From positions 1,399,595 through 1,463,594 of the forward strand of contig NZ_FZOU01000001.1 of NCBI RefSeq assembly GCF_900188085.1: DNA of 64,000 nt, read 5' to 3'. Position 1 is the first letter of the stretch. Each line of letters begins with the position of its first letter. A program made the position numbers and the translations under genes. The notes below the pieces were generated by a model. The model saw only the letters and a program-made list of their open reading frames with translations. It was not told where the DNA came from and did no database searches. Below are positions 53,533 through 61,667 of this stretch, in pieces. The stretch comes from Granulicella rosea (GTDB lineage Bacteria; Acidobacteriota; Terriglobia; Terriglobales; Acidobacteriaceae).

Positions 53533-55148
53533 AGCTCACAAAAAATGATCCGGTTGAGCTGGCGATCTTTCAGAGCATGGTCCACTCCATCGCGGAGGAG
53601 ATGGGCGCGGCGCTGCGGAGGACGGCGCTTTCGCCGAATATCAAGGAGCGGCGCGATTACTCCTGCGCGGTGTTCGACGGCCGGGCGCGCGTGATTGCGA
53701 TGGGCGACCACATGCCCGTCCACCTGGGCTCGATGCCCATGTCGGTCGAGGCAGCGGTTGCGGCAATCGCCTTTGAACCCGGCGACATCGCCATCCTGAA
53801 CGACCCATACGCGGGCGGCACGCACCTGCCGGACATCACGATGGTGCTGCCGGTCTTTCGGCCTGGCAGTGAGCGGCCAGTTAGCGACAAGCCGGAGTTT
53901 TACATCGCCGCCCGCGCGCATCATGCGGATGTCGGCGGCATGTACGCCGGTTCGATGGGCCCTGCGCGGGAGATCTTCCAGGAGGGCGTACGGATTCCGC
54001 CGGTGCGGATCGTGCGCGGCGGCGAGCTGAACCGGGAGCTGCTCGACCTGATCCTGCTGAATGTGCGCACGCCGAAGGAGCGAAGAGGCGATCTGGATGC
54101 GCAGATCGGCGCCTGCCGCGTGGGCGAGCAGCGTGTGCTGGAGCTGATCGAGCGCTACGATGCCCCGAGGCTGAGCGCGCTGGTCGAGCAGTTGCTGGAT
54201 TACTCCGAAGAACGTGTGCGCGCGGAGTTACGGACGATCCCGGCAGGAGCCTTCCGGGCGGAGGACTGGCTCGACAGCGACGGCGTGACCGGCGAGCCGA
54301 TCCGGATCTGCGTCGAACTGCGCTTCGATCCGGCGGATGCCGCGGTGACGATCGACTTCAAGGGTTCGTCCCGGCAGGTGGCGGGAGCGGTGAATGCGGT
54401 GCGCGCGATCACGCTTTCGGCCTGTTTCTACGTGCTGCGCTGCCTGATGGGCGACGACGCGCCGGCGACGGCTAGCATCCTGCGTCCGTTGACGCTGGTG
54501 ACGGAGCCGGGAAGCATCGTCGACGCGCAGCCGCCGGCGGCGGTGGCCGGGGCCAACGTCGAGACGTCGCAGCGGATGGTCGATGTGCTGCTGCGAGCGC
54601 TGGCGCAGGCGATTCCGCAGCGTGTTCCGGCGGCGAGCGCGGGCACGATGAGCAACCTCACGATCGGCGGTGTCGACCCACGCACGGGCGAACCGTTCAC
54701 CTACTACGAGACGGCCGCAGGAGGCATGGGCGCGCGTCCGGGTCTGGACGGCATCTCCGGCGTCCAGACCCACATGACCAACTCGCTGAACACGCCGGTC
54801 GAGGCGCTGGAGTATGCCTATCCGTTCCACGTGCGGCGGTACGCCTACCGCACAGGCTCGGGCGGCGCGGGGCAGTTCCGGGGAGGCGACGGGCTGGTGA
54901 GAGAGCTGGAGCTGCTGGCCGACGCCGAGGTGACGCTGCTGGCCGATCGCCGGGTCTTCCGTCCCTACGGACTCGAGGGCGGGACCGAAGGCGCAGCCGG
55001 GCACGCGTGGCTTGCCCGAGCCGGGGAGCCGCAGGCAGAGGAGCTTCCCGGAAAATGCAGCCTGCGCGTTCCGCGAGGAAGCCGCCTGCGTCTCGAAACG
55101 CCGGGTGGTGGAGGATGGGGCGAGGGAGTTGAGAGGCAGGACAGTTGA
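53529..55148 (+). CDS. hyuB: Hydantoinase/oxoprolinase subunit B
   Basis: A 539-residue B subunit. Signatures: IAEEMGAALRRTALSPNIKERRDYSCAVFD, GDIAILNDPYAGGTHLPDITMV, ARAHHADVGGMYAGSMGP and YETAAGGMGARPGLDG. It works with subunit A as one ATP-dependent cyclic amidase. The start overlaps the hyuA stop (ATGA). The C-terminus is basic and glycine-rich (TPGGGGWG), as in the family. Confidence 0.9.
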   Translation: MKLTKNDPVELAIFQSMVHSIAEEMGAALRRTALSPNIKERRDYSCAVFDGRARVIAMGDHMPVHLGSMPMSVEAAVAAIAFEPGDIAILNDPYAGGTHLPDITMVLPVFRPGSERPVSDKPEFYIAARAHHADVGGMYAGSMGPAREIFQEGVRIPPVRIVRGGELNRELLDLILLNVRTPKERRGDLDAQIGACRVGEQRVLELIERYDAPRLSALVEQLLDYSEERVRAELRTIPAGAFRAEDWLDSDGVTGEPIRICVELRFDPADAAVTIDFKGSSRQVAGAVNAVRAITLSACFYVLRCLMGDDAPATASILRPLTLVTEPGSIVDAQPPAAVAGANVETSQRMVDVLLRALAQAIPQRVPAASAGTMSNLTIGGVDPRTGEPFTYYETAAGGMGARPGLDGISGVQTHMTNSLNTPVEALEYAYPFHVRRYAYRTGSGGAGQFRGGDGLVRELELLADAEVTLLADRRVFRPYGLEGGTEGAAGHAWLARAGEPQAEELPGKCSLRVPRGSRLRLETPGGGGWGEGVERQDS

Positions 55149-55219
55149 GAAAGTGTCACACGCGGCGCACGGAAGACGGCCGCGATGCGAGAGGCTGAGT
55201 GCATGGGAGTGACCTATCT

Positions 55220-57244
55220 ATGGCTCGTCGTCTCTGCTGGTTGTTGCTGAGTCTTCCGATTCTCGCGGTGTGTCTGCCCGCGCGCCGCGTCAGCGCTCGC
55301 GGGGATGCTCGAAGCGCCTACGCCGATGGATATGCCGGGTTGACCCCGCTGCAGCGGCAGGGGCGCGACACGTGGTACGTCTGGACCGGCGGGGATACGG
55401 ATGAGCAGGGCAATGTCGTGGGGGATCAGATTTTGTGGCGGTCTCTCGCGGTGCGGACGCATGGAACGGTCGACCTGCTGCAGGCGATCGACTCGCGTTA
55501 CCGGGGCGAACGTTTTCGGCGCTTCGGCGTGATCGACGATCCCGACTGCACCCGGGCGGATACGCCGGACGCATACGGACTGTGGCTCGATGTCTGTGCA
55601 AGAGACGAGGGCGTGGGACAGACGGGCGAACCGGCCGGCATCGTCGGTCTGCGAAGGTTCAGGAATCCGAAGTTCGATGCGAATTCATGGGATCTGGCCC
55701 GTTATCAGGCCGATCCGGCGAAGGTCGAGCCGCCGTATCTCATCGGCGTGGCCTGCGGCTTCTGCCATGTGGGCTTCAACCCGCTGCATCCGCCCGCGGA
55801 CCCGGAGCGCCCGGAGTGGCGAAATCTCCATCCGGGGATCGGAAACCAGTACTTCCGCGAGCAGAGGTTCAACACGGCGAAGTATCCGGAGACGCGGGAG
55901 CTGAAGCCTGGCGACTTCCGCTGGCAGGTGGCGAACGCGGAGCCGCCGGGAACATCGGATACGTCGCAGGTCGCCACGGATCACATCGATAACGCCAGCA
56001 CGATCAACTCCATCGCGGACCTGAATCATCGGCCGATGCACACGGTCGTCACCGCCGATGGCGTCTCGCGGCAGGTCTTCCACGTGTTGAAAGATGGCGC
56101 GGACTCGGTGGGTTCGGCGTGTCTCGACGATCCGGCGGAGAGGCGCGGCGTAAACGATACGGCGTGCGCCGCGATGCGGGGATATTTGAACATCGGCGTC
56201 TGCGCGGGCGTCTGGACGACGCTGCTGGACCCCGTCTACGGAATGTCGCGTGGGCAGACGCCGTTCCACATCCAAAACGCGCGGCGGCAGAGCAAGCCAT
56301 GCGACGAGAGTTGGACCGAGACCGTGGCCCGGCTGGAAGGGCTGGAGGCGTTTCTCCGGACACTGGCGCCGCTGCGATTGAAGGATGCCGATGGCGGAGA
56401 GCAGTATCTGTCGAAGGACGAGGCGCTGCTGAAGCGAGGGAAGACGGTGTACGCGGAGAGCTGCGCGCGTTGCCACTCCAGCAAGCGGCCTCCCACAGGC
56501 GCGGCAGGCGACGAGACTCAGTGGTTCAGAGAGGCGGTGCTGCGGGATGATTTTCTCGACGGCAACTACCTCTCGGACGATGAGCGGTATCCGGCGACGG
56601 AGATCGGCACAAACGCGCAGCGCGCCCTGGCGACGAATGCGGAGCGCGGACAGATCTGGGAGGAGTTCTCGTCGGAGAGCTACAAAAACTCGCCGCCCCT
56701 ACGCATTGCGGGACTCGCGGATCCTCTGCATCCGTTGCTGCATCTGCCGCCGGTGCGGGCGACCGGCGGATGCGGTTACTACCGTACGCCGTCGCTCGTG
56801 AATATCTGGGCCACGGCGCCATTTCTTCACAACAACGCGGTGGGTCTCTTTAACGGCGATCCGTCCGTGGCCGGAAGACTGGCGGCGTATGAGAGCGGGA
56901 TGGAGCAGTTGCTATGGCCGAAGCGGAGGCCCGGACGCAGGTCGATTCCGCGCACCACGGAGCGGAGCCGGCTGATCTTTGAAGAGGGCGGTAGCCTGTG
57001 CGTCGCGCGGAACACCCCGATCGACCTGATCGCGAACGTCCACGTGAAGCCGGGGCAACACTCTGGACGATCGGGTCCGATGGACAGGCTGCTGTGCGGG
57101 ATCATGGGCTCCGGCGCCTTGAATACGCTTATTCTGTTCAAGGACAACGTGCCGGACTTCGTCGAGGACCGCGGGCATCCCTTTGGAACGGCTCTAAGCG
57201 ACGCCGACAAGCGTGCGCTGATCGAATATATGAAGAATTTTTGA
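55220..57244 (+). CDS. Exported di-haem c-type cytochrome (CCP/MauG or rubber-oxygenase RoxA-like)
   Basis: A 674-residue protein with a signal peptide (MARRLCWLLLSLPILAVCLP). Two haem c sites are visible: C179-G-F-C-H183 and C415-A-R-C-H419. Near the C-terminus YRTPSLVNIWATAPFLHNNAVG is the pattern of the di-haem peroxidase/MauG superfamily (usually FLHNGS). Length and the wide haem spacing fit the secreted RoxA-type rubber oxygenase branch better than the ~330-residue peroxidases, but this is a guess from architecture. GGGAG lies 10 bases before ATG 55220. It follows hyuB by 71 bases on the same strand. Confidence 0.78.
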   Translation: MARRLCWLLLSLPILAVCLPARRVSARGDARSAYADGYAGLTPLQRQGRDTWYVWTGGDTDEQGNVVGDQILWRSLAVRTHGTVDLLQAIDSRYRGERFRRFGVIDDPDCTRADTPDAYGLWLDVCARDEGVGQTGEPAGIVGLRRFRNPKFDANSWDLARYQADPAKVEPPYLIGVACGFCHVGFNPLHPPADPERPEWRNLHPGIGNQYFREQRFNTAKYPETRELKPGDFRWQVANAEPPGTSDTSQVATDHIDNASTINSIADLNHRPMHTVVTADGVSRQVFHVLKDGADSVGSACLDDPAERRGVNDTACAAMRGYLNIGVCAGVWTTLLDPVYGMSRGQTPFHIQNARRQSKPCDESWTETVARLEGLEAFLRTLAPLRLKDADGGEQYLSKDEALLKRGKTVYAESCARCHSSKRPPTGAAGDETQWFREAVLRDDFLDGNYLSDDERYPATEIGTNAQRALATNAERGQIWEEFSSESYKNSPPLRIAGLADPLHPLLHLPPVRATGGCGYYRTPSLVNIWATAPFLHNNAVGLFNGDPSVAGRLAAYESGMEQLLWPKRRPGRRSIPRTTERSRLIFEEGGSLCVARNTPIDLIANVHVKPGQHSGRSGPMDRLLCGIMGSGALNTLILFKDNVPDFVEDRGHPFGTALSDADKRALIEYMKNF

Positions 57245-57255
57245 GGGGAGTAACA

Positions 57256-57276
57256 TGGCGACCCGGGCAGGAGTCC
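57256..57276 (-). repeat. Short copy of the tRNA-Arg 3' tail (older att remnant?)
   Basis: The word GACCCGGGCAGGAGTCC (57260-57276) repeats at 57312-57328. Together with TGGC/TGGT before it, 20 of 21 bases match. On the minus strand it covers part of the T-loop, the T-stem 3' strand and the acceptor end with CCA. The match stops inside the T-loop. Confidence 0.7.
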
Positions 57277-57307
57277 CGATGCAGAGCGTGGTCCGAAGAC
57301 TTTGAAG

Positions 57308-57352
57308 TGGTGACCCGGGCAGGAGTCCAACCTGCGACCTTCGCGTTAGGAG
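57308..57352 (-). pseudogene. 3' half of tRNA-Arg(CCT): attachment site at the left end of a genomic island
   Basis: On the minus strand it reads as a tRNA from the anticodon loop to CCA: loop CTCCTAA (anticodon CCT), stem strand CGCGA, variable AGGTC, T-stem GCAGG/CCTGC with loop TTGGACT, acceptor strand CCGGGTC, discriminator A and CCA. The base run expected for the 5' anticodon strand (TCGCG) is absent; instead it reads AACAA, and no D-arm follows. The T-loop has G where C56 is expected, consistent with decay after losing function. Tyrosine integrases often recombine in the anticodon loop, and an integrase starts 220 bases away. Confidence 0.85.
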
Positions 57353-57571
57353 TTGTTACTCCGGGTGTTTGCACAGCGTAGCACAAAATCGCATACGTTG
57401 ATCAATCGCCAATATCCATAGGGGTTTGGAGTACACTTATATCAGCAGAGCGACGCACACGCTCGCAAGCATAAAAGACGCCAGGTATCCCAATCGGTAT
57501 CCCACGTTCTATTACCGCACAAAGTTCGCACTATTTGTTCGAGGGTCGCAGGTCAAGAACAGGAGTATTCG

Positions 57572-58753
57572 ATGCCAAGAAAAGTTATCCCCGTTGAGGG
57601 GATTTACGAGCGCGAAGAGGGTTCCGGTCTTTGGTACGCAAGATTCAAAATCAATGGCAAGTTGGTACGAAAGTCCTTCGGGAGAAATCGTGCTGCGGCA
57701 GTCAATTATGTTGAGAAGGCTCGGACGCTGCGGCGCTCTGGCGAGGGCATCGTTCCCGAGACCGCCAAGCGACCTGTGCTGACAATTCCTGAACTCGAAG
57801 TGCTTGGCGGAAGCGTCACTATCAACGACCTGTGCGATGACTATCTCAAGCACGTTCAGGGTCGGCCCGATCTGTTCAAGGATCAGCGCAACCCTCCTCA
57901 ACGTCTCGACCTAATCCGTGCGGCCTTCGGTCACAGACCGGCTGCGAGTGTTCGGCCCTGGGAGATTGAGGACTGGCTGACCGGCGTCCAACGGCGGAGT
58001 ACGCGGGGTGACGGGCGACTCACGAAGAAGGCACCGTTGAAGCCTGGCACACTGAACCGGCTCAAGGCACATCTCTCCGCGATCTACCAACACGGCAAGC
58101 TCCGGGACAAAGTTCAGGTCAATCCGGCGCGGGATGTGAAGCAGCGGCGAATGAACAACGGAGTGATTCGCTGGCTGAAGCCGGAGGAGGAGGAGCGGCT
58201 CCGCGCTGCGCTGCTCAGTCACATTGAGACGAAGGCTCACCTTGCCCAGTATCAGGAGCCGCTTGTGCGGCATCGTCTCTGCGAACTCGATGTAGCTCTG
58301 GGAACAGGTATGCGGAAGGGTGAGCAGTACGGCCTCAAGTGGACCGATGTGGACTTCGAGCAGCGCGTCATCACCCTGCGGGACACCAAGAATGGCGAGA
58401 ACCGTCTGGTCTACATGATTGATGATGTAGTCGCAGCCTTTGAACTTTTGCGGGAGTTGAATCTTGGTCGGCGGGCGGGGCGGAATGATCCTGCTCCGGT
58501 TGGTGCTGTGTTCGCCATCGGCGACAACAAGAAGTGGTGGGCGCAGGCGTTGAAGGACGCCAAGATTGAGAACTTCAGATGGCATGACCTTCGGCATACG
58601 TTTTGCTCTCGGCTGGCGCAAAAGGGTGTGGGCTTGAAGGTCATCCAAGAAGCTGCCGGTCACAAGACGATCTCGATGTCGGCGCGGTACGCTCACATGG
58701 ACCAGACGAGCTTGCGATCTGCGCTGTCAGTGCTGAATCGTCCGGTGAGGTAG
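57572..58753 (+). CDS. Tyrosine-type site-specific integrase of the island
   Basis: A 393-residue phage-type integrase. The N-terminal arm-binding part has GLWYARFKINGKLVRKSFG, the SAM-like core-binding domain follows (~85-170). The catalytic domain carries Arg in GTGMRKGEQYGLKW, Lys in RDTKNGENR, HxxR in WHDLRHTF, the second His in AAGHKTISM and the nucleophile Tyr in SARYAHM. AGGAG lies 6 bases before the ATG. It stands next to the tRNA-Arg remnant, the usual place for an island integrase, and reads away from it into the island. Confidence 0.93.
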   Translation: MPRKVIPVEGIYEREEGSGLWYARFKINGKLVRKSFGRNRAAAVNYVEKARTLRRSGEGIVPETAKRPVLTIPELEVLGGSVTINDLCDDYLKHVQGRPDLFKDQRNPPQRLDLIRAAFGHRPAASVRPWEIEDWLTGVQRRSTRGDGRLTKKAPLKPGTLNRLKAHLSAIYQHGKLRDKVQVNPARDVKQRRMNNGVIRWLKPEEEERLRAALLSHIETKAHLAQYQEPLVRHRLCELDVALGTGMRKGEQYGLKWTDVDFEQRVITLRDTKNGENRLVYMIDDVVAAFELLRELNLGRRAGRNDPAPVGAVFAIGDNKKWWAQALKDAKIENFRWHDLRHTFCSRLAQKGVGLKVIQEAAGHKTISMSARYAHMDQTSLRSALSVLNRPVR

Positions 58754-58815
58754 GGATCACTTAATCAAACGTTTCAAATCGGATGCTAACGACTTGAGAC
58801 AGATCGGTGCAAACT

Positions 58816-58837
58816 GGTGAGAAGCGCGCTTCTCACC
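58816..58837. promoter_or_regulatory. Perfect 22-bp palindrome after the integrase
   Basis: GGTGAGAAGCG is followed directly by its exact reverse complement CGCTTCTCACC. It lies 63 bases after the integrase stop and 68 bases before the YaaW gene. It has no loop and no T run, so an operator or protein-binding site is more likely than a terminator. Confidence 0.5.
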
Positions 58838-58905
58838 ACCTACTGCATCAGACGCTCCGATCCTGATGGGTTAGCATTTTGGGAATTCAATTGTTTGGTG
58901 ATTCG

Positions 58906-59796
58906 ATGTCTTTTCCTCTCGCCTTAGCGCCGGAACAATTTATCCCTGCGGTCGGCCACGCAGTGGAACTTCCCCTTATAGCGGAAGACGAGTTGGTCTC
59001 CCTCCTGCGACAAGCAGCCGAGTCAGAACTCGACGGTTTGGTCGCATGCCTCGTTGAGCGCGGGGGTATCACCTGTCAGTTAAAGCGCCTTCCGGCTTAC
59101 AAGTCCAATCATCCCCATCATCGACTGTACGTTGATGACATCGCTGCTGAATTGCAGAAATTCGGTGCCAACACTCTAGCGTCTAGGTTCCGCTCTGGTA
59201 GAGGTGTTCTCTACGAGGAGATAGTCCGAGATGTGGCCAAACGTCTTGGTGTTCTGCGGGAAGGTGATACGGCAGAGGTGGAGAAGCGGATCCTTCAGAA
59301 GCTTGCCGAGAAGTATTGGGAAGGGGCAACACCAGAGCAACGAACTGCACTTTTGAGACAGGTGGGAGTTCGCGACTTGACGCTCGTCGCCCGGCCCGCG
59401 TTACCAGCAGCCGTCATCACCGCCATTCACCTTTCGGGCTTTGCGGCCTACCAACTAACCGTCATCATCGCGAATGCGGTAGCACACGTTCTGTTAGGAC
59501 ACGGGCTTTCCTTAGTTGTTAATGCTGGCCTGACCAAAGGTGTGTCGGTTTTTGCCGGCCCTCCGGGATGGTGTTTGGTTGGCTTCCTGACCGCGCAATC
59601 TATCGCTAGTGAAGCTTACCGGGTCACGATCCCTGCTGTCGTTCAAGTAGCGATGATCCGAAGCGCTATCGAAGCGAGGCACGAGCGAGAGTCCAAGCAC
59701 GGCGCAAAACGTTTCCAGATGCCTCTGAGGTGGTGGATCGTCGCAGGTAGTATCGTTGCACTGATCATCGGGGCGATCCTGACCTTCGCTCGTTGA
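58906..59796 (+). CDS. YaaW / UPF0174 family protein with C-terminal membrane anchor
   Basis: A 296-residue protein. The centre matches the E. coli YaaW family: IAAELQKFGANTLASRFRSGRG and VLYEEIVRDVAKRLGV, and near the end SEAYRVTIPAVVQVAMIR. The function of the family is unknown. Unlike E. coli YaaW it ends in a hydrophobic segment (WWIVAGSIVALIIGAILTF) after a basic stretch. It also has apolar central stretches (LVVNAGLTKGVSVFAG). ATG 58906 has GGTGA upstream; TTG 58879 is also in frame. Codon use is less GC-biased than in the chromosome to the left. Confidence 0.75.
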   Translation: MSFPLALAPEQFIPAVGHAVELPLIAEDELVSLLRQAAESELDGLVACLVERGGITCQLKRLPAYKSNHPHHRLYVDDIAAELQKFGANTLASRFRSGRGVLYEEIVRDVAKRLGVLREGDTAEVEKRILQKLAEKYWEGATPEQRTALLRQVGVRDLTLVARPALPAAVITAIHLSGFAAYQLTVIIANAVAHVLLGHGLSLVVNAGLTKGVSVFAGPPGWCLVGFLTAQSIASEAYRVTIPAVVQVAMIRSAIEARHERESKHGAKRFQMPLRWWIVAGSIVALIIGAILTFAR

Positions 59797-59855
59797 AGTT
59801 CAAGCAAATGCCTTCGCCAGGATCACGAAGTCTGCTCCTTCAAAATCGATACGTC

Positions 59856-60809
59856 CTAGCCAAATTGGAAGCCACTAGTTGCGCTTGAACGCTTCCGGAC
59901 CTCAGTAAAGCACTGTCTACAGTGCTCGCAACCGCGCGACTCGACTCCGAATTGAATCGACGAAATGATTGATCCTGTAGGCTTGTTTGTTAGCCAAACC
60001 GCAAGATTAGAGAGAAACTCGACGAGACATTGGCGTTCAAGCTGCGCGAAAGCTATTCGTGGTTTGGCTCGGTTACAGACAAATCGCACTTTACCTGTCG
60101 CGTGCTTGACCAGATCATAATTTTTTTGGGGATCGCGATTATCCGACGTTCGCTTTATCCCACACCTCCGGTCGTCGTCGTAGCCGGGTAGATGCCCTGC
60201 GAAATGCGCGATCGCTATTGATAGCCCGGGAGCCCTGTTCCGCCGCGCTCCGCTCCATCGTTTCGCGGCTCCTTCGAGTTCTGAGGTCATCTTCTGGCCC
60301 GGGCGGATCGCGTAGAACGTCAAATCGCAATCAATGGCATCTCTCCACTCATCCTCGCGCAAAACACCTTCAATAATGTTCAAGGCCCGCCCCATACCGG
60401 TACCGGATTTGACCTCGTCAATTAGCAGTAGGCGCAAGCGTCGTTTGCCCTGGTCACGCGCTGCGGAAGCAAGCTTTCGAAGGTAGTCTTTAAGACGATC
60501 CACGGGTTGACCACCATGATTGAGCCCCCCAAAAATGACTGCGCGGTCGAGAAGTTCGAAAGTCATGTTAAGGTAGGCGAAAGCGAAGTATCCACCGCGA
60601 AGGAAAAAGAACACGCGGTCGAACGGCGACTGGCGATCCTGCACGAGAAAGCTATCCCGCACATCCTGTAGCAGCCGACAGTAGTCGAGGAACGCATGGA
60701 TCGCAACAAACTCAGTGCCCAACGATTCCGCCGATGCTTCGGCCCAGAGTTCGTGAAGGTCGTCCGTCTGCCAATCGGCACTTGGTAATCGCTTAATCGG
60801 TTTCATCAT
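59856..60809 (-). CDS. Type I phosphoribosyltransferase-like protein with Cys-rich C-terminus
   Basis: A 317-residue protein I can only place by motifs. DRVFFFLRGGYFAFAYL resembles the first beta strand and PPi loop (RGG) of type I phosphoribosyltransferases, and RLLLIDEVKSGTGMGRAL resembles the PRPP loop (hydrophobics-D-E-x-x-S-G-T-G), one residue shorter than usual. The last 120 residues are of another kind and contain CEHCRQC, a possible zinc site. It lies 114 bases downstream of the glycosylase-like gene on the same strand. Function unknown; a nucleotide- or nucleic-acid-directed role in the island is inferred. Starts at GTG 60812, ATG 60809 or ATG 60806 are possible. Confidence 0.55.
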   Translation of the reverse strand: MMKPIKRLPSADWQTDDLHELWAEASAESLGTEFVAIHAFLDYCRLLQDVRDSFLVQDRQSPFDRVFFFLRGGYFAFAYLNMTFELLDRAVIFGGLNHGGQPVDRLKDYLRKLASAARDQGKRRLRLLLIDEVKSGTGMGRALNIIEGVLREDEWRDAIDCDLTFYAIRPGQKMTSELEGAAKRWSGARRNRAPGLSIAIAHFAGHLPGYDDDRRCGIKRTSDNRDPQKNYDLVKHATGKVRFVCNRAKPRIAFAQLERQCLVEFLSNLAVWLTNKPTGSIISSIQFGVESRGCEHCRQCFTEVRKRSSATSGFQFG

Positions 60810-60923
60810 CACGCATTCTTTCAGACTCCCTCTAGAGAAGTACTGGGAAGTCGGCTAGCAGGAACGGGGTTCCTGACGAAGAGCGCGTTCGTCAATACCA
60901 ATCAACGTAGTGATAACGATAGG

Positions 60924-61547
60924 TCAACTTTGGGCCAAGCTTTTGTACCACGCCCTGGCCTTCTCCCTTGCTATATGTGGTCGTAACGACGAAGGATGTG
61001 GTGCCAGATGTATCCGAGCAGAATGTTCCTGTGAACCATCCCGAAACGTATGGCTCGGAGTCTGCAACCGATTTGCAGCAGTCAGATCCTCATGGTTGCT
61101 ACCGCCCAGAACAACGATGTGCCTCGGCTTTTGCAGAATTGCAGCTCTTCCGAGAAATTCCCAACAGAATTGCTCATATGGTTGCCACTGCTCGTCCGGT
61201 ATTAGATCCCGGAGGTTACCCGTTGCTGGCGGCTCTCTACGCGCGCCCAATAAGTAATTCACGGCCCAGACGCCGACCCCTGATAGCGGTTCAAGAATGC
61301 AGTCAACGGTACGCTGCCACGTATACATAGTCTCGTCTGCATTCGAGATTCGAGATCGTTTGACGTAGTAAGAATACAAGCCAAAATCTCTGCCCAGCAG
61401 CATGATCCCATTGGTAGGATCGGTGCCGGCAGCGAAGCCACGCGCCCCGGGATAGTAGCCATTTCCCTCGATGCCGCGGTCGATGTTAACCATTCCGTGC
61501 GGATACGGGCAAAGAGCCAACGAAGAGGACAGTGCATCTACTCGCAT
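60924..61547 (-). CDS. Uracil-DNA-glycosylase-superfamily-like protein
   Basis: A 207-residue protein. GIMLLGRDFG corresponds to the first UDG motif (water-activating loop). HIVVLGGSN matches the central strand and asparagine, and APHPSSLRP the DNA-intercalating HPS loop. The family removes uracil or other bases from DNA. The exact branch is not one I recognise, and the motif-1 residues RDFG differ from GQDPY of classical UDG. AGGA lies 8 bases before ATG 61547. It is the first gene of a pair with the phosphoribosyltransferase-like gene. Confidence 0.62.
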   Translation of the reverse strand: MRVDALSSSLALCPYPHGMVNIDRGIEGNGYYPGARGFAAGTDPTNGIMLLGRDFGLYSYYVKRSRISNADETMYTWQRTVDCILEPLSGVGVWAVNYLLGARREPPATGNLRDLIPDEQWQPYEQFCWEFLGRAAILQKPRHIVVLGGSNHEDLTAANRLQTPSHTFRDGSQEHSARIHLAPHPSSLRPHIAREKARAWYKSLAQS

Positions 61548-61667
61548 AAGGCCATCCTAGCGGGGAAAGTAATCTCTGCCAACAAGTGGGTTTTCCTGAT
61601 GAGTCGGCTTCTCGGATCAGACGAGCTGCCGGTCTGCACCGGCTGTGCTAAATAGGCCATTAGCCAA

